Part shown: positions 38,727 through 46,541 of the stretch, in pieces
Numbering within the stretch: position 1 is the stretch's first letter
Layout: each line of letters opens with the position of its first letter
Source of the DNA: Falsiroseomonas sp041690465
Lineage (GTDB): Bacteria; Pseudomonadota; Alphaproteobacteria; Acetobacterales; Acetobacteraceae
Length of the DNA: 64,000 bases
Direction: 5' to 3'
NCBI RefSeq assembly: GCF_041690465.1
Contig: NZ_JAWLHG010000003.1
Span: 302,188-366,187, forward strand
Notes under the pieces: model-generated
Databases searched by the model: none
Seen by the model: the letters and a program-made list of their open reading frames with translations, nothing else
Told to the model about the DNA's origin: nothing
Made by a program: the position numbers and the translations under genes

Positions 38727-39200
38727 CTAGCCGAACCTGACGCCGGCGATCTCGTAGACGCGGGAACCGCCGGGGGCGGGCACCTCGACGCTGTCGCCGA
38801 CCTTCTTGCCGATCAGCGCCTTGGCCAGGGGCGAGGAGATGGAGATCGACCCGTCCTTCATGTCGGCCTCATAGGCGCCGACGATGCGGTAGGTCTTCTC
38901 GTCCTCGGTCTCCTCATCCACCACGGTGACATGCGCGCCGAAGCGCACCTGGTCGCCGGACATCCTGGAGGTGTCGATCACCTCGGCGGAAGGAATGATC
39001 GATTCCAGCTCGGCGATGCGCCCTTCGATGAAGGACTGCCGCTCGCGCGCGGCATGGTACTCGGCGTTCTCGGACAGGTCGCCATGCGCACGGGCTTCCG
39101 CAATCGCGCGGATCACCGCTGGCCGCTCCTCGGTCTTCAACAGCCGGAGTTCCTCCTGGAGGCGGTTCAGGCCCTCCGCGGTCATGGGGAACTTCTGCAC
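38727..39200 (-). CDS. greA: Transcription elongation factor GreA
   Basis: This 157-residue factor has the N-terminal coiled coil (MTAEGLNRLQEELRLLK; the two acidic tip residues lie in the hairpin DLSENAEYHAARERQ) and the C-terminal FKBP-like domain (FGAHVTVVDEETEDEKTYRIVGAYEAD). GreA rescues backtracked RNA polymerase by transcript cleavage. The start is a GTG at 39200 with AAGGAAGGA upstream; a farther upstream start would add a non-family extension. It follows carB on the same strand after 119 bp. Confidence 0.95.
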   Translation of the reverse strand: MQKFPMTAEGLNRLQEELRLLKTEERPAVIRAIAEARAHGDLSENAEYHAARERQSFIEGRIAELESIIPSAEVIDTSRMSGDQVRFGAHVTVVDEETEDEKTYRIVGAYEADMKDGSISISSPLAKALIGKKVGDSVEVPAPGGSRVYEIAGVRFG

Positions 39201-39319
39201 GTCACGTCCTTCCTTACCAACGACCCCGCCGGGGCCGAGCGTGAAGCACAGCACGAAACATCCGGCGGGGGGAAACAGATTGGGCGGGGGAGGGGGGTCA
39301 CCCTCCGCCGCCCTCCGCT

Positions 39320-42300
39320 TCAGAACGAACGCTGAAAATAGGCCTGGAGGGGCGCCACATCAAGGGTTCCACCCTTCAAGGCCGCGATGGCATGCACCGC
39401 CGCACGCGCCCCTGACATCGTCGTATAGTGCGGCACGCCATGGGTGAGCGCGCTGCGGCGGATGTCGAAGCTGTCGGACACGGACTGCCCGCCGCTGGTG
39501 GTGTTGATGACCAGCTGGATGGCTTCGGACTTGATGGCGTCCACGCAATGCGGGCGGCCTTCCAGCACCTTGTTGACCACCCCGCAGTCGAGACCGGCAT
39601 CGCGCAGCCTGGCCGCGGTGCCGCGGGTGGCGCTGATCCGGAAGCCCATCTCGATCAGGCGGCGGGCGAGGGTGACCGCGGCCGCCTTGTCGGCATCCTT
39701 CACCGAGATGAAGGCCGTGCCGGCTTCCGGCAGCTTCACCCCGGCGCCGAGCTGGGATTTCAGGAAGGCCCGCTCGAAGGAGCTGTCGAGGCCCATCACC
39801 TCGCCGGTGGACTTCATCTCCGGCCCGAGCAGCACGTCAACGCCGGGGAAGCGGTTGAAGGGGAACACCGCCTCCTTCACCGCGACATGCGGCGCGATGG
39901 CGGAATCGTCGAGGTCGAACTCCCGCAGGGACGCGCCGGCCATCACGCGGGCGCCGATCTTGGCGACGGGAACGCCGGTCGCCTTGGCGACGAAGGGCAC
40001 CGTGCGGGAGGCGCGGGGGTTCACCTCCAGCACGTACACCTCGCCGTCCTTCACGGCGTACTGCACGTTCATCAGGCCCTTGACCTTCAGCGCCTTCGCC
40101 ATCGCCTCGGTCTCGGCCTTCAGCTCCGTCACCAGCGCGGGGGCGAGGGAGTAGGGCGGCAGCGAACAGGCGCTGTCGCCGGAATGGATGCCGGCCTCCT
40201 CGATGTGCTCCATCACGCCGGCGACATAGACCTCGCCCGCCGCATCGGCGATGCAGTCCACATCCACCTCGATGGCGTCCACCAGGTACTTGTCCACCAG
40301 GATCGGATTCTCGCCGGAAACGCGCACCGCCTCCGCGCCGAAGCGGCGGAGCTGTTCGCGGTTGTAGCAGATCTCCATCGCGCGCCCGCCGAGCACGTAG
40401 GAGGGCCGCACCACGATCGGATAGCCGATCCGCTCCGCGACGGCCTGCGCCTCATCGAGGTCGCGCGCGGTGCCATTGGCGGGCTGCTTCAGGCCGAGGC
40501 CCTTCAGCAGCTGCTGGAAGCGCTCGCGATCCTCGGCGATGTCGATGGCTTCCGCGGAGGTGCCGAGGATCGGGATGCCGGCCTTGTGCAGCGCCTGGCT
40601 GAGCTTGAGCGGCGTCTGCCCGCCATACTGCACGATGCAGCCGAGAACCTCGCCGTTCTCCTGCTCCTTGCGGACCAGGGCGATGACGTCCTCATCGGTC
40701 AGCGGCTCGAAATACAGGCGATCCGAAGTGTCATAGTCGGTGGAGACGGTCTCGGGGTTGCAGTTGACCATGATCGTCTCGAACCCGGCCTCGCGCAGCG
40801 CATAGGCGGCGTGGACGCAGCAATAGTCGAACTCGATGCCCTGCCCGATGCGGTTCGGCCCGCCGCCGAGGATGACGATCTTCTGGCGGTCGGTGGGGCG
40901 GGATTCGCATTGCGGCGCGCCGAACCCGCCCTCATAGGTCGAGTACATGTAGGGCGTGTCGGAGGCGAATTCTGCCGCGCAGGTGTCGATGCGCTTGAAG
41001 ACGGGATGCACCGCCAGCGCCTCGCGCGCGGTGGCGACCTTGGCCTCGGTGGTGCCCGCGAGCTTGGCGAGGCGGCGATCGGAGAAGCCGAGCGCCTTCA
41101 GGGCGCGGAAGGCCGTGGCGGTCTTCGGTAGGCCCCCGGCCTTCACGCGGTTCTCGGCCTGCACAATGCGATCGAATTCGCGGATGAACCAGGGATCGAA
41201 CTTGCAGGCCTCGTGGATCTCCTCGACCGACATGCCCGCACGCAGGGCCTGCGCCACCACCAGCGACCGGTCCGGCGTCGGCGTGGCGAGCGCCGTGCGC
41301 AGCGCGGTATGGTCCGTGATGTCGAGGTCATCGAGGCCGGAAAGCCCCGTCTCCAGCCCTCGCATGCCCTTCTGGAAGGCCTCGCAGAAGCTGCGACCGA
41401 TCGCCATGGTCTCGCCGACGCTCTTCATCGACGTGGTCAGCGTCGCCGGCGTGCCGGGGAACTTCTCGAAGGTGAAGCGCGGGATCTTCACCACGACATA
41501 GTCGATGGTCGGCTCGAAGCTCGCGGGCGTGACGCGGGTGATGTCGTTGGCCAGCTCGTCCAGCGTGTAGCCGACCGCGAGCTTGGCCGCGATCTTGGCG
41601 ATCGGGAAGCCGGTCGCCTTGGACGCCAGCGCGGAGGAGCGGGAGACGCGCGGGTTCATCTCGATGATGACCATGCGGCCATCCACCGGGTTGATGCCGA
41701 ACTGCACGTTGGACCCGCCGGTGTCCACGCCGATCTCGCGCAGGCAGGCGATGGAGGCATCGCGCATGCGCTGGTATTCCTTGTCGGTCAGCGTCAGCGC
41801 CGGCGCGATGGTGACGGAATCACCGGTGTGCACGCCCATCGGGTCCAGGTTCTCGATGGAGCAGACGATGATGCAGTTGTCCGCCTTGTCGCGGACCACC
41901 TCCATCTCGAATTCCTTCCAGCCGAGCACGGATTCCTCGACCAGAACTTCCGTGGTCATGCTGGCGGCGAGGCCGGCAGAGACGATCTGCTCGAACTCCT
42001 CGCGGTTGTAGGCGATGCCGCCGCCGGTGCCGCCGAGGGTGAAGCTCGGCCGGATCACGCAGGGCAGGCCGACCAGCTCCAGCGCGGCCTGCGCCTCGGG
42101 CATCGAATGCGCGATGGCGCTTTTCGGGCTCTCGATGCCGATCTTCGACATCGCGTCGCGGAATTTCAGCCGGTCCTCGGCCTTGTCGATCACCTCCGCC
42201 TTGGCGCCGATCAGCTCGCAGCCGTATTTCTGCAGCACACCGGCGGCATCGAGCTTGAGCGCGGTGTTGAGGGCCGTCTGCCCGCCCATGGTCGGCAGCA

Positions 42301-42556
42301 GCGCGTCGGGCCGTTCCTTGGCGATGATCTTCTCGACCATCTCGGGCGTGATGGGTTCGATATAGGTCGCGTCCGCCAGACCCGGATCGGTCATGATCGT
42401 GGCCGGGTTGGAGTTCACCAGGATGACGCGGTAGCCCTCCGCACGCAGCGCCTTGCAGGCCTGGGCGCCGGAATAGTCGAATTCGCAGGCCTGCCCGATG
42501 ACGATCGGGCCGGCGCCGATGATGAGGATGGAGGAGATGTCAGTGCGCTTCGGCAT
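39320..42556 (-). CDS. carB: Carbamoyl-phosphate synthase large subunit
   Basis: The 1078-residue subunit has the two homologous ATP-grasp halves (SSILIIGAGPIVIGQACEFDYSG at the start, KIVILGGGPNRIGQGIEFDYCC near 560), and a C-terminal MGS-like allosteric domain. It builds carbamoyl phosphate from bicarbonate, two ATP and ammonia from CarA, for pyrimidines and arginine. The start matches the family. It begins 6 bp after a small membrane protein gene in an unusual carA-to-carB run. Confidence 0.97.
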   Translation of the reverse strand: MPKRTDISSILIIGAGPIVIGQACEFDYSGAQACKALRAEGYRVILVNSNPATIMTDPGLADATYIEPITPEMVEKIIAKERPDALLPTMGGQTALNTALKLDAAGVLQKYGCELIGAKAEVIDKAEDRLKFRDAMSKIGIESPKSAIAHSMPEAQAALELVGLPCVIRPSFTLGGTGGGIAYNREEFEQIVSAGLAASMTTEVLVEESVLGWKEFEMEVVRDKADNCIIVCSIENLDPMGVHTGDSVTIAPALTLTDKEYQRMRDASIACLREIGVDTGGSNVQFGINPVDGRMVIIEMNPRVSRSSALASKATGFPIAKIAAKLAVGYTLDELANDITRVTPASFEPTIDYVVVKIPRFTFEKFPGTPATLTTSMKSVGETMAIGRSFCEAFQKGMRGLETGLSGLDDLDITDHTALRTALATPTPDRSLVVAQALRAGMSVEEIHEACKFDPWFIREFDRIVQAENRVKAGGLPKTATAFRALKALGFSDRRLAKLAGTTEAKVATAREALAVHPVFKRIDTCAAEFASDTPYMYSTYEGGFGAPQCESRPTDRQKIVILGGGPNRIGQGIEFDYCCVHAAYALREAGFETIMVNCNPETVSTDYDTSDRLYFEPLTDEDVIALVRKEQENGEVLGCIVQYGGQTPLKLSQALHKAGIPILGTSAEAIDIAEDRERFQQLLKGLGLKQPANGTARDLDEAQAVAERIGYPIVVRPSYVLGGRAMEICYNREQLRRFGAEAVRVSGENPILVDKYLVDAIEVDVDCIADAAGEVYVAGVMEHIEEAGIHSGDSACSLPPYSLAPALVTELKAETEAMAKALKVKGLMNVQYAVKDGEVYVLEVNPRASRTVPFVAKATGVPVAKIGARVMAGASLREFDLDDSAIAPHVAVKEAVFPFNRFPGVDVLLGPEMKSTGEVMGLDSSFERAFLKSQLGAGVKLPEAGTAFISVKDADKAAAVTLARRLIEMGFRISATRGTAARLRDAGLDCGVVNKVLEGRPHCVDAIKSEAIQLVINTTSGGQSVSDSFDIRRSALTHGVPHYTTMSGARAAVHAIAALKGGTLDVAPLQAYFQRSF

Positions 42557-42562
42557 CTTGTG

Positions 42563-42871
42563 TCAGGCCCCAGGGGTCTTTGGATTGTTCTTGCGGTTCA
42601 GGATCAGCAGCACCGGCAGCGCGATCAGCTGCAGCAGCACGGTGGTGCCGAGCGCGAAGGCGGCGACTTCGCGGTCGCGGAGCGAATAGGTGGCGAAGGC
42701 CGCCGCCAGCCCGGCCAGGCCGAGCGCCGCCAGCACCGCCAGCACCGCGCGGCGCATGCGCGGCAGGCCGGCAGCGACGTTCCACATCAGCGGCGTGCCG
42801 AGCAGCGCGCAGGCGGCACCGATGCCGAGGGCTACGAAAAGCGGCGTGAAGTCCAGCGCGATGTCGCTCAT
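42563..42871 (-). CDS. Small membrane protein between carA and carB (I)
   Basis: This 102-residue protein has three to four hydrophobic segments and no recognised motif: LFVALGIGAACALLGTPLMW, AVLAVLAALGLAGLAAAFA and FALGTTVLLQLIALPVLLIL, ending in polar KNNPKTPGA. It overlaps the preceding small membrane gene by four bases and ends 6 bp before carB, so all three are one transcript. The presence of two small membrane proteins here is unusual. Confidence 0.65.
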   Translation of the reverse strand: MSDIALDFTPLFVALGIGAACALLGTPLMWNVAAGLPRMRRAVLAVLAALGLAGLAAAFATYSLRDREVAAFALGTTVLLQLIALPVLLILNRKNNPKTPGA

Positions 42872-43125
42872 GGCGAGCCTCCCTGACGGCGTGCGGACCA
42901 CAGCAGCAACGGCAGCACGAGCAGATGCGGGATGGCCCAGAAGGCGAAGGCGATGCCGGCATCCTCGCCCATCATCAGCGTCGTCGCGCCATGCACCACC
43001 GAAGACAGTACGAAGGCGGTGAGCGCCGCGCGCATCGGCGGAAACATCTTCCGCAGCGCGCCCGCCAGCGCGAACAGCACCAGGCCGGAATAGGCCAGGG
43101 CGAAGAAGCCGCCGGCGATCTCCAT
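42868..43125 (-). CDS. Small membrane protein between carA and carB (II)
   Basis: This 85-residue protein has three hydrophobic segments (GGFFALAYSGLVLFALAGAL, ALTAFVLSSVVHGATTLMMG, FWAIPHLLVLPLLLWS). Its start overlaps the LysE gene stop by one base and its stop overlaps the next start by four. I recognise no family. Close packing suggests it forms a unit with its neighbour. Confidence 0.6.
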   Translation of the reverse strand: MEIAGGFFALAYSGLVLFALAGALRKMFPPMRAALTAFVLSSVVHGATTLMMGEDAGIAFAFWAIPHLLVLPLLLWSARRQGGSP

Positions 43126-43757
43126 CACGCGCTCCGCTCGGTGGCGAGCTTCACGGCCAGCAGCGCCAGCGCGAAGCCGAGCACCCAGCGCTGCACCGCC
43201 ATCCAGAACGGCTTGGTCGAGAGGAAGCGCGCCGTGCCCGCCGCGCCCCAGACCAGCACCGCATCCCAAGCCGCGCAGACCGCAATCTGCAGCGCGCCGA
43301 GCATCGCGGCCTGCGCAAACAGCCTGCCGCGCTCCGGGTCGAGGAAGGGTGGCAGCACGGCCATGTAGAACAGAGCGACCTTCGGGTTGAGCGCCGCGGT
43401 TGCGAAGCCCACGCCGAACAGCCGAGCCGCCGGTTCCCGCGGCATCGGCCGCGGCGCGAAGATCGGCTGCCCGCCGGGCCGCACGCATTGCCAGGCGAGG
43501 AACAGCAGATAGGCCGCGCCGCCGAGCCGCAGCACGTCCCACGCATAGGGGATGGCCAGCAGCGCCGCCGTGATCCCTGCCGCCGCGCAGAGCATGATGG
43601 CGAGCGATCCCGCCTGGCAGCCCACCAGCGACACCATCCCGGCCTGCGTCCCCTGCGCCAGCGCGCGGGAGACGAGATAGAGCATGTTCGGCCCCGGCGT
43701 GACCGCCAGGCCGAGCGAGAGCGCGGCGAAGACCAGCAGCGTCTCGGCGGACGGCAT
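43125..43757 (-). CDS. LysE/RhtB-family amino acid exporter
   Basis: The 210-residue protein has six membrane segments with the RhtB signature SLGLAVTPGPNMLYLVSRALAQG, GAAYLLFLAWQCVRP and NPKVALFYMAVLPPF. Members export homoserine, threonine, lysine or arginine. It starts one base after the SDR gene and lies inside the carA-carB run, so export of arginine-pathway compounds is a possible link. The substrate is not known. Confidence 0.9.
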   Translation of the reverse strand: MPSAETLLVFAALSLGLAVTPGPNMLYLVSRALAQGTQAGMVSLVGCQAGSLAIMLCAAAGITAALLAIPYAWDVLRLGGAAYLLFLAWQCVRPGGQPIFAPRPMPREPAARLFGVGFATAALNPKVALFYMAVLPPFLDPERGRLFAQAAMLGALQIAVCAAWDAVLVWGAAGTARFLSTKPFWMAVQRWVLGFALALLAVKLATERSA

Positions 43758-43758
43758 G

Positions 43759-44514
43759 TCAGCCCTGGGTGGAGTAGCCGCCATCCACCGGGATGGCGGT
43801 GCCGGTAACGAAGGCGGCTTCGTCCGAGGCAAGGAAGGCCGCGATGCCCGCGAAGTCCTTCGGATCGCCCCAGCGCTTCGCCGGCGTGCGCGCCAGCACG
43901 CTGTCATGCAGCGTCGGCACGTCCTGCCGCGCGCGGCGCGTCAGCGCGGTGTCGATCCAGCCGGGCAGGATGGCGTTCGCGGTGATGCCGTCCGCCGCCC
44001 AGGCCGCGGCGAGCGACTTGGTGTACTGCACCACCGCGCCCTTGCTCGCGCCATAGGCGGGCGAGAAGGAGACGCCGAAGATCGAGAGCATCGAGCCGAT
44101 GTTGATGACCCGCCCGCGCCCCGAGGCCTTCAGCGCCGGATAGGCGGCGCGCGTCAGCCGCATCAGGCTGGTCAGGTTGGTGTCCAGCACCACGGCCCAT
44201 TCCTCGTCGGTGACGAGGTGCGGCGCCTTGCGGATGTTGGTGCCGGCATTGTTGACCAGGATGTCGAGGCCGCCCGCCTGCGCCAGCACCTGCTCGACCA
44301 GCTTCGCGGGCGTGGCCGGGTCCAGCATGTCGGCCTTCAGCGCCGCGGTATCGCCGCCAAGCTCGGCGACCGCCTGCGCGTTCTTCGCCGTGTCGCGCCC
44401 GGCGATCACCACGCGTGCGCCGCAGGCGACCAGCCCGCGCGCCATGCCGAGCCCGATGCCGCCATTGCCGCCGGTGACGAGCGCCACGCGGCCGGTGAGG
44501 TCGAAGAGGGACAT
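43759..44514 (-). CDS. SDR-family NAD(P)-dependent oxidoreductase
   Basis: The 251-residue classical SDR has TGGNGGIG (14-21), LVNNAGTN, the catalytic Ser (GSMLS) and YxxxK (YGASK), and GWIDTAL. It resembles 2-deoxy-D-gluconate 3-dehydrogenase and glucose dehydrogenase-like members; the alcohol substrate is unknown. It starts one base after carA, so it is in the same transcript. Confidence 0.88.
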   Translation of the reverse strand: MSLFDLTGRVALVTGGNGGIGLGMARGLVACGARVVIAGRDTAKNAQAVAELGGDTAALKADMLDPATPAKLVEQVLAQAGGLDILVNNAGTNIRKAPHLVTDEEWAVVLDTNLTSLMRLTRAAYPALKASGRGRVINIGSMLSIFGVSFSPAYGASKGAVVQYTKSLAAAWAADGITANAILPGWIDTALTRRARQDVPTLHDSVLARTPAKRWGDPKDFAGIAAFLASDEAAFVTGTAIPVDGGYSTQG

Positions 44515-44515
44515 G

Positions 44516-45907
44516 TCAGCCTGCCTTGTGCTGCTCGATCAGCGCCGTGAAGCGGTGGAACAGATAATGGCTGTCCGTCGGCCCCGGCGACGCCTCCGGA
44601 TGGTACTGCACGCTGAACGCCGGCAGCTTCGTGCTGGCGATGCCTTCGTTGCTGCCGTCGAACAGGCTGATGTGCGTGACTTCCACACCCTCCGGCAGCG
44701 AGTTCTCGTCCACCGCGAAGCCGTGGTTCTGGCTGGTGATCTCCACCTTGCCGGTCTTGAGGTCCTTCACCGGCTGGTTGGCGCCGCGATGGCCGCGGTC
44801 GAGCTTGTAGGTCCTCGCCCCCAGGGCCAGCGCCAGCAGCTGGTGGCCGAGGCAGATGCCGAAGGTCGGCACGCCCTTCTCCAGCACGCCCTGGATCGCC
44901 GGCACGGCGTATTCGCCGGTCGCCGCCGGGTCGCCAGGGCCGTTGGAGAGGAACACCCCGTCCGGCGCGTGCCGCAGGATGTCCTCGGCGGTCGCCGTCG
45001 CCGGCACCACCGTCACCGCGCAGCCGGCGGCGGCCAGGCAGCGCAGGATGTTGCGCTTGGCGCCGTAATCCACCGCGACCACCTTGAATTTCGGCTCGGT
45101 CAGCTTCCCGAAGCCGGCGCCGAGCGTCCAGGTGGTCTCGTCCCAGCTGTAGGACTGGCGGGTGGAGACGTCCCTGGCCAGGTCCATCCCCTCCAGCCCC
45201 GGCCAGGCCTCGGCCCGCGCACGCAGCGCGGCCAGGTCGAACCTGCCATCCTCGGGGAAGCTCAGCACGCCGGTGGGCGGGCCGCCGTCGCGGATGCGCG
45301 CGGTCAGCGCGCGGGTGTCCAGGCCGGCCAGCCCCGGCACGCCATGCGACTTCAGCCAGTCGTCAAGGTGCCGCGTGGCGCGGAAGTTGGAGGGCTCGGT
45401 GACATCCTGCTTGACGATCAGCCCGCGGGCGACCGGGGTGACGGCCTCGATATCCTCGGGATTGGCGCCGACATTGCCGATATGGGGAAAGGTGAAGCAG
45501 ATGGTCTGCCCGGCATAGGAGGGATCGGTCAGCACCTCCTGGTAGCCAGTCATGCCGGTGTTGAAGCAGATCTCGGCCACGGAGGTGCCGTGCGCGCCGA
45601 AGCCGCGGCCCCAGAACACCGCACCATCGGCCAGGACCAGCACGGCGGTCGCGCCCTCGGGCACGCCGTCTTCGGGGGAGGTGGTGTCGGTCACGGCGGT
45701 CTCCGTGCGGGTCTTGCGGGGGGCAGGCTCACCACGTGGCAGGTCGTCGAGGGCCAGGCCGGTGGCGGCGAGCACGGAAGGCCAGTGCTTCGCCGGGATG
45801 GCGCGCGACTGGCGCCATTTGCGCACCGCCTCGGTGCCAATGCCAAGGCGCGATGCCGCCGCCTCCGGGCCGCCCAGAAGGGCGATGATGTCCTCGACCG
45901 TGCGCAT
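44516..45907 (-). CDS. carA: Carbamoyl-phosphate synthase small subunit with N-terminal HTH-like domain
   Basis: This is the glutaminase subunit. The catalytic cysteine is in FGICLGHQL and the His/Glu pair in HPEASPGPTD; the N-terminal CarA domain begins at about residue 85 (AVLVLADGAVFWGRGFG). The reading frame has 70 extra residues before the usual CarA start: MRTVEDIIALLGGPEAAASRLGIG, then EAVRKWRQSRAIPAKHW, a Cro/YdaS-like helix-turn-helix. A GTG at 45694 with GGAG upstream could start a normal-length CarA of 392 residues, so a shorter form may be made too. The full-length ATG at 45907 lies 6 bases after a -10-like box, so the message may be leaderless. Confidence 0.93.
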   Translation of the reverse strand: MRTVEDIIALLGGPEAAASRLGIGTEAVRKWRQSRAIPAKHWPSVLAATGLALDDLPRGEPAPRKTRTETAVTDTTSPEDGVPEGATAVLVLADGAVFWGRGFGAHGTSVAEICFNTGMTGYQEVLTDPSYAGQTICFTFPHIGNVGANPEDIEAVTPVARGLIVKQDVTEPSNFRATRHLDDWLKSHGVPGLAGLDTRALTARIRDGGPPTGVLSFPEDGRFDLAALRARAEAWPGLEGMDLARDVSTRQSYSWDETTWTLGAGFGKLTEPKFKVVAVDYGAKRNILRCLAAAGCAVTVVPATATAEDILRHAPDGVFLSNGPGDPAATGEYAVPAIQGVLEKGVPTFGICLGHQLLALALGARTYKLDRGHRGANQPVKDLKTGKVEITSQNHGFAVDENSLPEGVEVTHISLFDGSNEGIASTKLPAFSVQYHPEASPGPTDSHYLFHRFTALIEQHKAG

Positions 45908-45913
45908 GGCTTG

Positions 45914-45942
45914 CTTATGTGGGAAAAAACTTCCCAGGACAA
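45914..45942 (-). promoter_or_regulatory. Putative carA promoter with palindromic spacer
   Basis: On the minus strand TTGTCC (45942-45937), a spacer of exactly 17 bp, and CATAAG (45919-45914) are followed after 6 bp by the carA ATG. The spacer is the inverted repeat TGGGAA-N5-TTCCCA. Both boxes match the sigma-70 consensus in four of six positions. The start point would fall at or next to the ATG. Confidence 0.5.
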
Positions 45943-45957
45943 GCGCGGTTCGGGCTT

Positions 45958-45972
45958 GGGAAGTGAATTCCC
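45958..45972. promoter_or_regulatory. Second GGGAA-N5-TTCCC palindrome upstream of carA
   Basis: The same arms with the same 5-base gap as the palindrome in the carA promoter (core 45921-45935), centred 37 bp away. Two copies of one symmetric motif in a divergent promoter region suggest an operator pair for a dimeric regulator. Confidence 0.5.
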
Positions 45973-46051
45973 GGCTGGTGGCCGGTGGCCCACCCCGGCC
46001 CTCCCCCGCACGCAGGGGAGGGAGTAAGGATGCGCCAGAGGAGATACCGCG

Positions 46052-46513
46052 ATGGCCGACGACCTGCGCACCCGATTCAACGCCGCCATGAAGGAGGCGA
46101 TGCTCGCCAAGGACGCCGCGAAGACCTCCACCGTGCGGATGATCATCGCCAGGTTGAAGGAAGTGGACATCGCCGCCCGCCCCTCCGGCGTGGACAAGGT
46201 GCCGGACGAGCAGGTGGTGGCGATGCTGCGCTCGATGGTGAAGTCCCGCCGCGAGAGCGTGGAGCTCTACCGCCAGGGTGGCCGTGCGGAGCTGGCGGAG
46301 AAGGAGGAGGCCGAAATCGCCGTGATCGAATCCTTCCTGCCGCAGCAGATGGACGAGGCGCAGGTCGCCGCCGCGGTGGACGCCGCCATCGCCGAGACGG
46401 GTGCCGCCAGAATCAAGGACATGGGCAAGGTGATGGCCGCGCTGCGCAAGCATGGCGGCGCGCTCGACATGAGCAAGGCGGGCCCGATGGTGAAGGCCAG
46501 GCTCGGCGGCTGA
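46052..46513 (+). CDS. GatB/YqeY domain-containing protein
   Basis: This 153-residue cytosolic protein matches the YqeY family over its full length: TVRMIIARLKEVDIA, RESVELYRQGGRAELAEKEEAEIAVIESFLPQQM, and GAARIKDMGKVMAALR. The fold is shared with the tail of GatB, and the role may be tRNA-related, but is not established. It diverges from carA and has GGAG before its ATG. In many proteobacteria YqeY is coded near dnaG-rpoD, as here. Confidence 0.9.
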   Translation: MADDLRTRFNAAMKEAMLAKDAAKTSTVRMIIARLKEVDIAARPSGVDKVPDEQVVAMLRSMVKSRRESVELYRQGGRAELAEKEEAEIAVIESFLPQQMDEAQVAAAVDAAIAETGAARIKDMGKVMAALRKHGGALDMSKAGPMVKARLGG

Positions 46514-46541
46514 GGGTACTCAGCCGCCGGACCGCGGCCCT

